In this document: positions 26,047 to 34,759 of the stretch, piece by piece
How positions within the stretch are numbered: the first letter of the stretch is position 1
How the letters are laid out: every line of letters starts with the position of its first letter
Origin: CAZAPG01 sp964486935
GTDB lineage: Bacteria; Chloroflexota; Anaerolineae; 4572-78; J111
Assembly (NCBI GenBank): GCA_964486935.1
Contig: CAZAPG010000006.1
Coordinates: 124,001 to 188,000 of the forward strand
Reading direction: 5' to 3'
DNA length: 64,000 nucleotides
The notes under the pieces: model-generated
The model's input: the letters and a program-made list of their open reading frames with translations, nothing else
Database searches by the model: none
Told to the model about the DNA's origin: nothing
Program-made: the position numbers and the translations under genes

Positions 26047-27165
26047 TCAAAATTCTCGCCATTTTTCTTCCACAAAGGCGCGTAGCTCTTGCCGAAACCG
26101 CTCATTGCTAAAGCGCAGGGCGTTGGCGCGGGCGGCTTGCGGGTCAAACGACATGCCTTCAAACCGCTCTATGGCGGCGGCCAGCGTCTCTACCGACGGC
26201 TCTTTGAAAAAGAGGCCGGTTTCGCCTTCGATAATCGTATCCAGCGCGCCGCCTTTGGCCAGGGCAATCACCGGCCGGCCCGCCGCCTGGGCCTCAACCG
26301 GGGCAATGCCGAAATCTTCAAAACCGGGAAAGAGAAACGCCCGGCAGTTGGCCATCAACTCCACCACCTGGGGCCAGGGCAAGCGACCTTTGAATTCAAC
26401 CGTGGGGCCGGCCAGGGCTTCAAGCTGGGGCCGGTTGCGACCATCACCCACCACAATCAGGCGACGCCCCAGGCGGCTGGCGGCCTGCACGGCCAGGTCA
26501 ATCCGCTTGTAGGGAATAAGGCGGGAGACGATGAGGTAGTAACTGCCGTCGGGCCGCTCTGCCGGGCGAAAACGGTTGACGTCTACCGGCGGGTAGATGA
26601 TGACCGAATTGCGCCCGTAATATTTTTGAACACGGGCCTGAATTTCGGTAGAAATAGCAATAAAGTGATGAACGCCCGGCCCCTCTGTTGCCGGTTTGGG
26701 GCGTTGCGCCGCGCTGTAATCCCATCTCTGCAAATATTTAATCAGCGGCTTAATGGCGACTCCCAGCCAGCGGCCAAAACCCTCGCGGGCGGCGTAGCTG
26801 CCGTAATCCCACACGTAGCGGGTCGGGGCCAGGCAGTAGCAAATATGCAGTTGGTTGGGCCGGTGTTGCAGGCCGTGAATAAAGCCGCTCTTGTTAGATA
26901 GAATCACATCAAACCCGTCAAAATTCATACGACTTACCGCCGCCGGATAGAGCGGCAGGTAGGGCTGGTGATGCTGATGAATTTTGGGGGCGCGGTTAAG
27001 CCAGGTGAGGCGAATATCCCAACGGCGGTAGGCCGCCGGCATCAACCGGGGGGCGTAGATGGTGGTAAAGACCGGCGCGCCGGGGAACATGCCGACCATT
27101 TGCTCCAGCACATTTTCCGCGCCGCCCAACTGGTTGAGCCAGTCGTGGGCCAGGGCAAGTTTCAA
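26047..27165 (-). CDS. GT4-family glycosyltransferase
   Basis: 372 residues. The N-terminus LALAHDWLNQLGGAENVLEQM and the C-terminal YLIVSRLIPYKRIDLAVQA and FLFPGFEDFGIAPVEAQAAGRPVIA match the GT4 retaining glycosyltransferases, with the EX7E motif in the last segment. WbaZ-like mannosyl or related transfer to a polyprenyl-linked sugar is plausible. The start is a TTG at 27165 with a G-rich site upstream; no ATG is available nearer. First gene of the exopolysaccharide set. Confidence 0.85.
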   Translation of the reverse strand: MKLALAHDWLNQLGGAENVLEQMVGMFPGAPVFTTIYAPRLMPAAYRRWDIRLTWLNRAPKIHQHHQPYLPLYPAAVSRMNFDGFDVILSNKSGFIHGLQHRPNQLHICYCLAPTRYVWDYGSYAAREGFGRWLGVAIKPLIKYLQRWDYSAAQRPKPATEGPGVHHFIAISTEIQARVQKYYGRNSVIIYPPVDVNRFRPAERPDGSYYLIVSRLIPYKRIDLAVQAASRLGRRLIVVGDGRNRPQLEALAGPTVEFKGRLPWPQVVELMANCRAFLFPGFEDFGIAPVEAQAAGRPVIALAKGGALDTIIEGETGLFFKEPSVETLAAAIERFEGMSFDPQAARANALRFSNERFRQELRAFVEEKWREF

Positions 27166-27245
27166 GGCCGCCCCCAGGTTGTCAATCCACTGAAAATTGG
27201 CAAAGGGATCATCATGCCCCCATAATAGAGAAGCGTTACCAAATC

Positions 27246-27319
27246 AGCAAATTATGGGTGCGTCCCAAATTTTAGGAAATTGGGACAAACCCGGGGGGAC
27301 TCGGGGGGATAGCAAATTA
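27246..27319. mobile_element. Short insertion-like element flanked by 9-bp repeats
   Basis: AGCAAATTA is present at 27246-27254 and again at 27311-27319. The 56 bp between start TGGGTGCGTCCCAAATTTTA, matching the left end of the element at 3992-4128 (consensus GGTGYGTCC then ATTTTAGGA), contain an imperfect inverted repeat (GTCCCAA / TTGGGAC) and end in G-tracts. Likely a deleted relative of that element. It lies between the glycosyltransferase start and rpe. Confidence 0.5.
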
Positions 27320-27374
27320 AAGACAGTTGTGGTAACATGCCGGGCAATTTATTATTGCCAAAGGAAATACCCCA

Positions 27375-28028
27375 ATGATAAAAATTGCTCCTTCCATACT
27401 CGCTTCTGATTTTGCCCGGCTGGGCGAGCAGGTACAGGCCGCCGAAGCTGGCGGCGCCGATTGGATTCACGTCGATGTGATGGACGGCCATTTTGTGCCC
27501 AATATCAGCATTGGCGTACCCATTGTTAAGGCTTTGCGACCCGTCACTAACCTGCCGCTGGATGTCCACCTGATGATTGAGCAGCCGGAGCGCTACCTGG
27601 AAAGCTTTGCCCGGGCCGGAGCCAACGGCCTGACCGTGCATGTGGAAACCTGCCCCCACCTGCACCGCACCCTTCAACAAATTAAAGAGCTGGGCTGCCG
27701 GGCCGGCGTCACCCTAAATCCCGGCACGCCGCTTTCAACTCTGGCAGAAGTTTTGCCGGAGGCGGATTTGGTGCTGATTATGTCGGTGAACCCCGGCTTT
27801 GGCGGGCAGGCCTACATCCCCGCCAGCACGTCCAAAATTGCCCGGCTGCGTACCATGCTCGATGCCATTGGCTCCAAAGCCGAGTTGCAGGTTGATGGCG
27901 GCATCAACACCGAAACCGCCGCCCAGGTGGTAGCCGCCGGAGCTACGGTGCTGGTTGCCGGCTCTGCCGTTTTTAACCGGGAACGCCCCGTGGCCCAAAA
28001 TATTCAACTATTGCGCGACAGCCTGTAG
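27375..28028 (+). CDS. rpe: Ribulose-phosphate 3-epimerase
   Basis: 217 residues, full-length. IAPSILASDFARLGEQV, HVDVMDGHFVPNISIG, MSVNPGFGGQ and LQVDGGINTETA are the family signatures with metal-binding His and catalytic Asp residues. Interconverts ribulose 5-phosphate and xylulose 5-phosphate. AAAGGAAA precedes the ATG. An inverted repeat CGGCAT-GGCAT-ATGCCG lies about 40 bp after the stop and could be part of a terminator. Confidence 0.95.
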   Translation: MIKIAPSILASDFARLGEQVQAAEAGGADWIHVDVMDGHFVPNISIGVPIVKALRPVTNLPLDVHLMIEQPERYLESFARAGANGLTVHVETCPHLHRTLQQIKELGCRAGVTLNPGTPLSTLAEVLPEADLVLIMSVNPGFGGQAYIPASTSKIARLRTMLDAIGSKAELQVDGGINTETAAQVVAAGATVLVAGSAVFNRERPVAQNIQLLRDSL

Positions 28029-28245
28029 CGGTTCACCCTACGCCAAACCGTCGTTTTAAGCGTCGGCATGGCATATGCCGGTAATTCAGCAAAAATTTAT
28101 CTATTCGTGTTACAATAGCCTCTCGGACGCCACTTCTGAAGCAATTTTTCTAAAAATGGAACTATTAAGGGTTAGGCGTCGTCTAAACCAGTGATGCCCC
28201 AGGTTGGGTAAATTAAACAGATTAGCAAAAAGGAGATAATTTTCA

Positions 28246-29016
28246 ATGAAAATCAAATATCAATTTTTAACGGTGGCCGCTATTGCAGCGGCCTTGTTTC
28301 TGCTAGGCGCGGCATGGGTTGGACTGTTTGGCCTTGGCGTGCCTGCTGCCCAGGCCTATGCGCCTCAGGCCCAAGGTGACACTCCGCGCACCATCACCGT
28401 GGTTGGCGAGGGCCAGGTAAAATCTCCGGCTGATGTGGCCGTGGTTTACATTGGCGTGCAGGTATCCGACCCGGACGTAAAAGTAGCTACCGAAAAAGCC
28501 GCCACCGATATGGAGTCGCTATTAACCGCGCTCAGAGCCGAAGGCGTGGCCGATAAGGATATCCAAACTTCGTACTACAGCCTTTATGTTGACCGCCCTT
28601 ATAACCCGCAGGGTGTCAGCGGCGAGCCGGTGTACCAGCTCAGTAACAATGTGCAGGTCACCATCCGCGATCTGGATAAAGTGACCACCATTCTGGGCGC
28701 AGCCATCGAAGCCGGCGCCAACAACATCAATAGCGTTACCTTTAATCTCACCGACCCCAGCCAGCTTCGCTCGCAAGCCAAAGAGAAAGCGGTAGAAAAT
28801 GCCAGAGCCAATGCCGAGGAACTGGCCGAACTGAACGGCGTGGCCGTTGGCCGGGTTATCAGCGTGAGCGAGGTGGTAGATAGCGGCGCTTATTACCTGA
28901 GCGAGCAAACCTACTCGGCAGCCGAAGGGCTGGGCGGCGGTGGCGGCGGCCCCATCTCGCCCGGCGAGGTGACAGTCAGCGTGCAACTGCAAGTTGTGTA
29001 CGAAATTTTAGAATAA
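28246..29016 (+). CDS. SIMPL-domain (DUF541) secreted protein
   Basis: 256 residues. A signal peptide (about 1-37, ending in AQAYA) is followed by the SIMPL domain, with ITVVGEGQVKSPADVAVVYIGVQ and YQLSNNVQVTIRDLDKV. Related proteins (BP26, YggE) form oligomeric rings outside the membrane and are linked to oxidative stress; function here is inferred from family only. AAGGAGA lies before the ATG, and a strong terminator follows. Confidence 0.88.
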   Translation: MKIKYQFLTVAAIAAALFLLGAAWVGLFGLGVPAAQAYAPQAQGDTPRTITVVGEGQVKSPADVAVVYIGVQVSDPDVKVATEKAATDMESLLTALRAEGVADKDIQTSYYSLYVDRPYNPQGVSGEPVYQLSNNVQVTIRDLDKVTTILGAAIEAGANNINSVTFNLTDPSQLRSQAKEKAVENARANAEELAELNGVAVGRVISVSEVVDSGAYYLSEQTYSAAEGLGGGGGGPISPGEVTVSVQLQVVYEILE

Positions 29017-29040
29017 ACACCATCATTTTCTAAACCAAAT

Positions 29041-29076
29041 AAAAAAGGGGACATCCGGTGGGTGTCCCCTTTTTTT
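29041..29076 (+). terminator. Rho-independent terminator after the SIMPL gene
   Basis: A 13-bp perfect stem (29041-29053 with 29063-29075), loop of 9 bases, ending in seven T. Because the stem starts with an A-run it can act on both strands. Confidence 0.92.
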
Positions 29077-29174
29077 ATGAATGCTGCAAAAATTTGTCTG
29101 AATAGCCATGCTATTTTATGCTTTATCTGTTAAAGAGTCATCATTGCCTGTGCTCGCTCCAAACGATGAAAACT

Positions 29175-29202
29175 GGAGTCAAACAGTGCACTGTTTGACT
29201 CC
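29175..29202. repeat. 28-bp perfect palindrome upstream of the fluoride channel
   Basis: The two 14-base halves (29175-29188 and 29189-29202) are exact reverse complements with no spacer, starting GGAGTCAAACAGTG. It ends 25 bp before the fluC start. Possible roles are a dimeric operator or an RNA hairpin in the leader; it does not match the fluoride riboswitch consensus. Confidence 0.6.
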
Positions 29203-29227
29203 TGCAATTCTGCTCTGAGGAGACACC

Positions 29228-29623
29228 TTGTTGCAATATCTATGGATTGGGCTGGGGGGATTTTTGGGAGCCAACGCCCGCTATCTGGTGCAGGTGTGGG
29301 CGGCCAGCCGCTGGGGAGCCGATTTTCCCTACGGTACGCTGCTGGCCAATGTGAGCGGCAGTTTTGTTATTGCCTTTTTTCTAACCCTGGCCACCGAACG
29401 GTTCATTATACCCACCGAATTGAGACTATTTGTGACCGTTGGTTTTTTGGGCGGCTTTACCACCTTTTCCTCATTTAGCCTTGAAACCTTTCGGCTGGTG
29501 GAGCAAAATGGCTGGTGGCCGGCCAGCCTTTACTTTTTTGGTAATACCGGCCTGGGGTTAATTGGCGTAATTTTGGGTATTGCGCTGGCGCAACTACTCC
29601 AAGGCGCTGCGGGAGGCGGCTAA
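29228..29623 (+). CDS. crcB: CrcB/FluC fluoride channel
   Basis: 131 residues with four membrane helices. GGFLGANARYLVQ, GTLLANVSGSFVI and GFLGGFTTFSSFS are the Fluc signatures, including the Asn and Phe-box residues of the pore. Exports fluoride as a dimer. Start TTG at 29228 (TTG at 29231 also possible) with GAGGAG at 29217-29222. The stop overlaps the next start by one base (TAATG), so the two genes are coupled. A single-gene channel should be a homodimer. Confidence 0.92.
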   Translation: MLQYLWIGLGGFLGANARYLVQVWAASRWGADFPYGTLLANVSGSFVIAFFLTLATERFIIPTELRLFVTVGFLGGFTTFSSFSLETFRLVEQNGWWPASLYFFGNTGLGLIGVILGIALAQLLQGAAGGG

Positions 29624-30915
29624 TGCAAATTAAAGGACAGGCCCAAAAAGTTACCGTTTATCTTGGCGAAAGCGACAGATGGAAAAACAAGCCCCTTTAC
29701 ATGGCCATTTTAGAAATGCTCAAAGCCGAGGATTGCGCCGGAGCCACTATTACCCGCGCCGTCGCCGGATTTGGCGCGCACAGCCGCATCCACACCGCCA
29801 GCCTGGTCGACTTGTCATCGGATTTGCCGCTGGTCATCGAATGGGTTGATAACCCGGCCCGCATCGAGCGGGTCATGCCCAAACTGCTGGCCATGGTCAA
29901 CGAGGGGCTAATCACCGTTGAAACCATAGAAGTTATTAAGTATGCCCACCGGGGGCTGCGCGTCCTGCCGGCCAATATTCCGGTGCAAGATATTATGAGC
30001 CGCGAAGTTCGCGCCGTTCAGCCCGACACCTCGCTGCTGGAAATTATGGAACTGCTGCTGGATAAAACCTACCGCGCCCTGCCCGTAGTTGATGCCGACC
30101 GGCGCGTGGTCGGCATTGTTACCGAAGCCGACCTGCTGGGCCAGGTAAAAACCCTGGCCGCCAGCGCCAAAAAAGAGCTAACCCAGGCCGAGCTGGCCGC
30201 CGACCTGCAACGTATCCGCCGCATTGACCAGAGCGTGGCCAAAGCTATGACCCCCAACCCCGTTACCGTAACCGGCCAAACCACCGTGGCCCAGGCCGTC
30301 AAGCTGATGACGCAGCACAATATCAAGCGGCTGCCCGTGGTCGACGCCGATGAAAAACTCATCGGCATTATCAGTCGGGTCGACGTGCTGCGCGCGCTGT
30401 ACCAGCCGCCGCTCACTGAAATGCCCCGCCAGCAACCGGCCCCCGGCGAGCGCGTGCGGGTAGAAGAAATTATGATGACCAACATCCCCACCGTACCGGC
30501 TAACGCCCCCCTGGCGGAAATTGTCGGGCTGCTGGTGGGCAGCGCGCAGCGGCGCGTGATTGTGCTAGACGATAACAGCCGAGTCGCCGGCATCATCACC
30601 GATGGCGACCTGATTAACCGGGCTACCCCTGCCGAACGTACCGGCCTCATTCAAGCCCTTAGCCGTCACCTGCTGCCCCAACCAGACGAGGCTTTTCGAC
30701 TCAGCCAGCGCACCGCCAGCCAGGTAATGACCAGCCCGGTTATCACCGTCTTGCCCCAAACGCAACTGCCAGAGGCGCTGCAACTGCTGCTGACCCATCA
30801 AATCAAACGGCTGCCGGTGGTGAACGAGCAAGGCCAACTGGTGGGGCTGGTTGGCCGGGGCGGAATTTTGCGGGCCATTGCCCAGGAGCCTGGCCTCAAC
30901 GTGCCCAAACCATAG
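29623..30915 (+). CDS. DUF190 protein fused to four CBS domains
   Basis: 430 residues. The first 105 residues form a DUF190 domain (VTVYLGESDRWKNKPLYMAILEML style), a PII-like fold repeatedly found beside crcB. Then come four CBS motifs (roughly 120-180, 200-265, 275-330, 360-425), each with the KRLPVVD- or RVIVLDD-like strand, i.e. two Bateman modules. It probably senses adenine nucleotides. Translational coupling to the fluoride channel suggests regulation of export. Most DUF190 proteins are short, so the CBS extension is noteworthy. Confidence 0.88.
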   Translation: MQIKGQAQKVTVYLGESDRWKNKPLYMAILEMLKAEDCAGATITRAVAGFGAHSRIHTASLVDLSSDLPLVIEWVDNPARIERVMPKLLAMVNEGLITVETIEVIKYAHRGLRVLPANIPVQDIMSREVRAVQPDTSLLEIMELLLDKTYRALPVVDADRRVVGIVTEADLLGQVKTLAASAKKELTQAELAADLQRIRRIDQSVAKAMTPNPVTVTGQTTVAQAVKLMTQHNIKRLPVVDADEKLIGIISRVDVLRALYQPPLTEMPRQQPAPGERVRVEEIMMTNIPTVPANAPLAEIVGLLVGSAQRRVIVLDDNSRVAGIITDGDLINRATPAERTGLIQALSRHLLPQPDEAFRLSQRTASQVMTSPVITVLPQTQLPEALQLLLTHQIKRLPVVNEQGQLVGLVGRGGILRAIAQEPGLNVPKP

Positions 30916-30925
30916 GATAATCCTG

Positions 30926-31999
30926 TTGCTCACCCTCCAAACTATCCACCAGCCAACCGAATGGGACCGCGCCCTGGCTACGCTGCCCGCTGCCCACGTA
31001 TTGCAAAGTTGGGATTGGGGCCAGTTTAAAAGCCGCTGGGGCTGGTCGCCCACCCGCCTCATGTGGTTTAAAGCCGGCACGCCGGCAGCCGCCGCCCAAA
31101 TTCTGGCGCGACCCATCCCCCGCGCGCCCTGGCAATTTTTGTACGTGAGCAAAGGTCCGGCCCTCGATTACACCGACACGCTGCTGGCAGAACAGGTACT
31201 GGCCGGCCTGGAAAGCTACGCCCAACAAGTCAAGGCCCTGTTTATAAAAATAGACCCCGACGTGCCCCGCCAATACGGCGAACCCGACGAGGGCAATCCG
31301 CCCCACCCCACCGGACAGGCTGTGCTAAAATTGCTGGCGCAGCGCGGCTGGCGCTTTTCGCCGGAGCAGATTCAGTTTCGCAACACGGTGTTGATTGACC
31401 TGTCGGGCCAGCCGGACGACTGGTTAGCCCGCATGAAAAGCAAATGGCGCTACAACATTCGCCTGGCCGGGCGTAAAGGGGTGCAGGTGCGGCCGGGAGA
31501 GGCGTCAGACCTGCCCGCTTTTTACCAGATGTACGCCCAAACCGCCGCCCGCGATGGATTTCTCATCCGGCCCAAAGCCTACTACATGGATGTCTGGCAG
31601 CGCTTTTTACAAACAGGCGGGGCCGACATGCTGCTGGCCGAGGTAGAGGGTGAGCCGGTGGCCGGGCTGCTGCTGTTTACATTTGGGGCCAAAGGCTGGT
31701 ATCTGTACGGCGCGTCAACCGAAAAGCACCGCAACCTTATGCCCAACCACCTGCTGCAATGGCAGGCTATGGAGCAGGCCAAAGCGCGCGGCTGCGCCCA
31801 ATACGACATGTGGGGCGCGCCCGACATATTTAACGAGCGCGACAGTATGTGGGGCGTTTACCGTTTTAAGCAGGGGTTTGGCGGGCAGGTGGTGCAAGGG
31901 CTGGGCGCGTTCGACTACCCCGCCCGGCCAACCCTTTACCGGCTTTTTACTGTGGCGCTGCCCCGCCTGCGCCAACTGATGAGAAGGATAAAATCATGA
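30926..31999 (+). CDS. FemAB-family peptidoglycan bridge aminoacyltransferase
   Basis: About 357 residues. The double GNAT-like architecture with WDWGQFKSRWGW, MKSKWRYNIRLAGRKGV, GWYLYGASTEKHRNLMPNHLLQW and YDMWGAPDIFNERDSMWGVYRFKQGFGG is characteristic of FemA/MurM-like lipid II aminoacyltransferases, which fits a monoderm wall. The TTG at 30926 is chosen since AGGA at 30914-30917 overlaps the previous stop; longer frames run into the DUF190 gene. It overlaps the next gene by four bases (ATGA). Confidence 0.88.
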   Translation: MLTLQTIHQPTEWDRALATLPAAHVLQSWDWGQFKSRWGWSPTRLMWFKAGTPAAAAQILARPIPRAPWQFLYVSKGPALDYTDTLLAEQVLAGLESYAQQVKALFIKIDPDVPRQYGEPDEGNPPHPTGQAVLKLLAQRGWRFSPEQIQFRNTVLIDLSGQPDDWLARMKSKWRYNIRLAGRKGVQVRPGEASDLPAFYQMYAQTAARDGFLIRPKAYYMDVWQRFLQTGGADMLLAEVEGEPVAGLLLFTFGAKGWYLYGASTEKHRNLMPNHLLQWQAMEQAKARGCAQYDMWGAPDIFNERDSMWGVYRFKQGFGGQVVQGLGAFDYPARPTLYRLFTVALPRLRQLMRRIKS

Positions 32000-32757
32000 A
32001 CCCAACCACGTTGGCTCAGGTCAAACACATCGAAGAAGCCTCGCTGAATGCCTGGCCCGGCCTTAAGCAAATTTTGCTCGATGGCTGGATTTTGCGTTTT
32101 GCCAATGGCTACACTCGCCGGGCCAACTCTGTTAGCCCAATTTACAGCGGCAGCCTTGATGCGGTTGAAAAAATCAAGCGGTGCGAGCAGCTTTATCGGG
32201 ACAGGCAGCTTACGCCGGTCTTTAAAATAACGCCCTTTGTGCAGCCGGCCAATTTAGATGCGCTGCTGGCCCAGGCGGGCTATCAGCAGCAGGCCGTCAC
32301 CAGCGTGCAGCAGCTAACTTTGGCCAACCTGTCCGCGCCCAAGGTTCAATCGGTCAGGCAGTGGCGCTCGCCCGACCGGGAGTGGGTAGCCGACTATGCG
32401 CGTCTAAATGGGGTGGCAGCAGCGCACGCGCCAACCCTGGAGGCTATTTTGCAGCATATTGCGCTCCCCACCTGTTTTGTCTTGCTAACGCGCCACAACC
32501 AAACTGTTGCCTGCGGGCTGGGCGTACTCCAGGGCCAACAGGTGGGCTTGTTTGATTTAGTCACATTGCCGGAGCAGCGCCGGCAGGGTTTTGCCACAGA
32601 TTTGATTTTACATATTTTGCAGTGGGCCAGGCAGCGGGGCGCTACCACAGCCTATTTACAGGTGATGCTCACCAATCGGGCTGCGCTGAATTTGTACAAC
32701 AAATTGGGATTTAAGGAGATTTACCAATACTGGTATCGGGTTTTTCCGGGCGGATGA
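31996..32757 (+). CDS. GNAT-family N-acetyltransferase
   Basis: 253 residues with a GNAT fold in the C-terminal half: CGLGVLQGQQVGLFDLVTLPEQRRQGFATDLI holds the acetyl-CoA loop (RRQGFA) and LYNKLGFKEIYQYWYR the final strand. The N-terminal half (GWILRFANGYTRRANSV) is shared with a subfamily of uncharacterised acetyltransferases. Overlaps femAB by ATGA, so co-translated. Substrate unknown. Confidence 0.83.
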   Translation: MNPTTLAQVKHIEEASLNAWPGLKQILLDGWILRFANGYTRRANSVSPIYSGSLDAVEKIKRCEQLYRDRQLTPVFKITPFVQPANLDALLAQAGYQQQAVTSVQQLTLANLSAPKVQSVRQWRSPDREWVADYARLNGVAAAHAPTLEAILQHIALPTCFVLLTRHNQTVACGLGVLQGQQVGLFDLVTLPEQRRQGFATDLILHILQWARQRGATTAYLQVMLTNRAALNLYNKLGFKEIYQYWYRVFPGG

Positions 32758-32780
32758 GGGAAGGAGCCGGAAAAAGGGGG

Positions 32781-34325
32781 TTAGTAATTTACCGCCGAAA
32801 CAGGCAGGGCGCAGCCAAAGGTGCTGCCAACGCCTGTTTCGCTTTTAACCCAAACGTGGCCCCCATACCCTTCAACAATGGCTTTTACAATTGACAGGCC
32901 CAAACCCGTGCCCTCAATCTGTTCAGCTCCGTTATCTGGGGGGACGCGGTAAAACTTTTGAAACAATTGCGATTGCGCTGCCGGAGGAATACCCGGCCCG
33001 TTATCTGATACCTCGAGGGTAATTTCTGTTTCGCGCCTTTGGCCGCGTACCACAATATGTCCACCGTAGGGGGTGTATTTTACGGCGTTGCTGACGTAAT
33101 TAGCCACCACCTGAGACAGCCGCAGCGGGTCGCCCATTACTTTGGGCAATGTGTCGGGAAATTGAACGCTTAATGAAAGTTCTTTCTCTTCAATTTTCAA
33201 TTGATATTGGTCAACAACATCCTGGGCAATTTCTACAATATCACAGGCTTCCATATGCTGACCCCCCAGCCCGGCCTCGATTTCGGCCAGGTTTAACAGA
33301 TTTTCTATGAGGGACTGCATTTGCCGGGTGGTTTGCAAAATATTATTCAGGTTTAACTGGTCGCGCTCTGAAAGGTTTTTAGAGAGGGACAAAATTGTAG
33401 CATAGCCGTGAATTGCCGAGAGCGGGCTTTTGAGGTCGTGGGATACGGTCTCTACAAAGAGAGACTTCATATTGTCCAACTCTTTAAGGTATGAAATGTC
33501 GTGCAGGGCCACAACCGTGCCGTGCTGGGGCACCTCGTTGATGGATACATTGAATACGCGCTTATCAGGCCACTGGACTTCTATGTGAGTGTCGTCATTT
33601 TTGCGTAATTGGCTCAAAGCCTGCTGTAAGGCCTGGCCGCCGGCAATTTGGGCAAGGGGGATGTTATTTTCTTTGACCGGCAGCGATTGCGCTGCGGTTC
33701 GGTTGTGAAAAACAATTTGCCCCTTGTTAATTACCAGCACCGGAATAGGCATGCCGCTCATCAGCGCGTACAGGGCGGCGTGCTCGCTTTTGGCCTGGGT
33801 GTAAAGGCGGGCATTTTCTACGGCGGTGGCGGCCTGGCCGGCAATGCTCATTGCCAGCGAGAGGTGCTCTTCGGTAAAGTAGCTCACCTGTTTGTGGTGC
33901 AGGGCCAGCACCCCGTTAACCTGTTCTTTGTGCATCAGGGGGATGACCAGGGCCGCGCCCATAATTGCCTGGTCATTTGGCAATCGCACCCACCGGCTAT
34001 CTTTGGTGGTGTCGGTAACCAGAGCCGGCTGCCGATGGTGATAAACCCAGCCGGCCAGTCCTTTGGTCATAACTTTATCAACATTGCTGCGCGATACTTC
34101 GGGCGGTTGGTTGGGGCGAGCTAAAATTTGGCGGACAACGTGCCCTTCTTCATCCAAAAGAAAAAGGCTGCCACGGCCTGCGCCCGTAGCCTCTACGGTT
34201 AACCGCAACACTCTACCCAACACCTCGTCCAGGTCTAGCGATGAGTTTAGCTGCTGCGAAACGGTGTAGAGAAGTTCTACCGATGCAGAGACGGTAATCA
34301 CAGAATGGCTCCTGTCAAACGCCAA
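32781..34325 (-). CDS. Soluble sensor histidine kinase, GAF-PAS-HisKA-HATPase
   Basis: 514 residues without membrane segments. GAF domain about 20-175, PAS-like domain about 185-280, dimerisation/phosphoacceptor region with VETVSHDLKSPL (His296), and ATPase core with VANYVSNAVKYTPYGG, VSDNGPGIP and GTGLGLSIVKAIV. It would sense a cytoplasmic ligand. No response regulator is adjacent, so its partner is unknown. Convergent with the GNAT gene. Confidence 0.92.
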   Translation of the reverse strand: MAFDRSHSVITVSASVELLYTVSQQLNSSLDLDEVLGRVLRLTVEATGAGRGSLFLLDEEGHVVRQILARPNQPPEVSRSNVDKVMTKGLAGWVYHHRQPALVTDTTKDSRWVRLPNDQAIMGAALVIPLMHKEQVNGVLALHHKQVSYFTEEHLSLAMSIAGQAATAVENARLYTQAKSEHAALYALMSGMPIPVLVINKGQIVFHNRTAAQSLPVKENNIPLAQIAGGQALQQALSQLRKNDDTHIEVQWPDKRVFNVSINEVPQHGTVVALHDISYLKELDNMKSLFVETVSHDLKSPLSAIHGYATILSLSKNLSERDQLNLNNILQTTRQMQSLIENLLNLAEIEAGLGGQHMEACDIVEIAQDVVDQYQLKIEEKELSLSVQFPDTLPKVMGDPLRLSQVVANYVSNAVKYTPYGGHIVVRGQRRETEITLEVSDNGPGIPPAAQSQLFQKFYRVPPDNGAEQIEGTGLGLSIVKAIVEGYGGHVWVKSETGVGSTFGCALPVSAVNY

Positions 34326-34759
34326 AGTGCCTGGGCATATCTTGCGCGCAAACTACTGCTAACATATTCTGAAAGCTCTTTCAAATCTTCCCCGTTTGCT
34401 GACCGGTTATTAATAATAGCCATTTTCAACGATATAACAAGTTTTTTATCTATGCGCGGGGATATTTAGAATTCCAAAAAAATTTAAATAAATCCACTTC
34501 ACACATTCAATTTATGTCTAAATTCAATGGTTGTCAACTGGATTATGGGGCCGTAACGCAGGATATCGTTTATCAAAGTTATTTTAACATACAATGGCTA
34601 GGAACTTAATGAGGAAAAAATATAAAAAAAGTTAGACTCCTTCGGTCTTTAAATAGTTGACTAATTGTTAACGCCTCTTGCCATACCAGACCATATCTGG
34701 CATGTCCGGTGATGGCGCAAAACTATTATGGTTCTATCGCTAAAATTAGTGATGGGTGG
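34326..34759. other. AT-rich 430-bp gap
   Basis: Lies between the histidine kinase start and the 3' end of the peptidase-like gene. Small symmetric motif CCAGACCATATCTGG near 34687-34701. No open frame with a ribosome site and no convincing RNA gene seen; it probably holds the kinase promoter on the minus strand. Confidence 0.4.

Noticed and set aside
29078..29227. Fluoride riboswitch in front of the fluoride channel
   Set aside because: I looked for the conserved GGNGATG start and the downstream pseudoknot parts and did not find them; only the palindrome at 29175-29202 is present.
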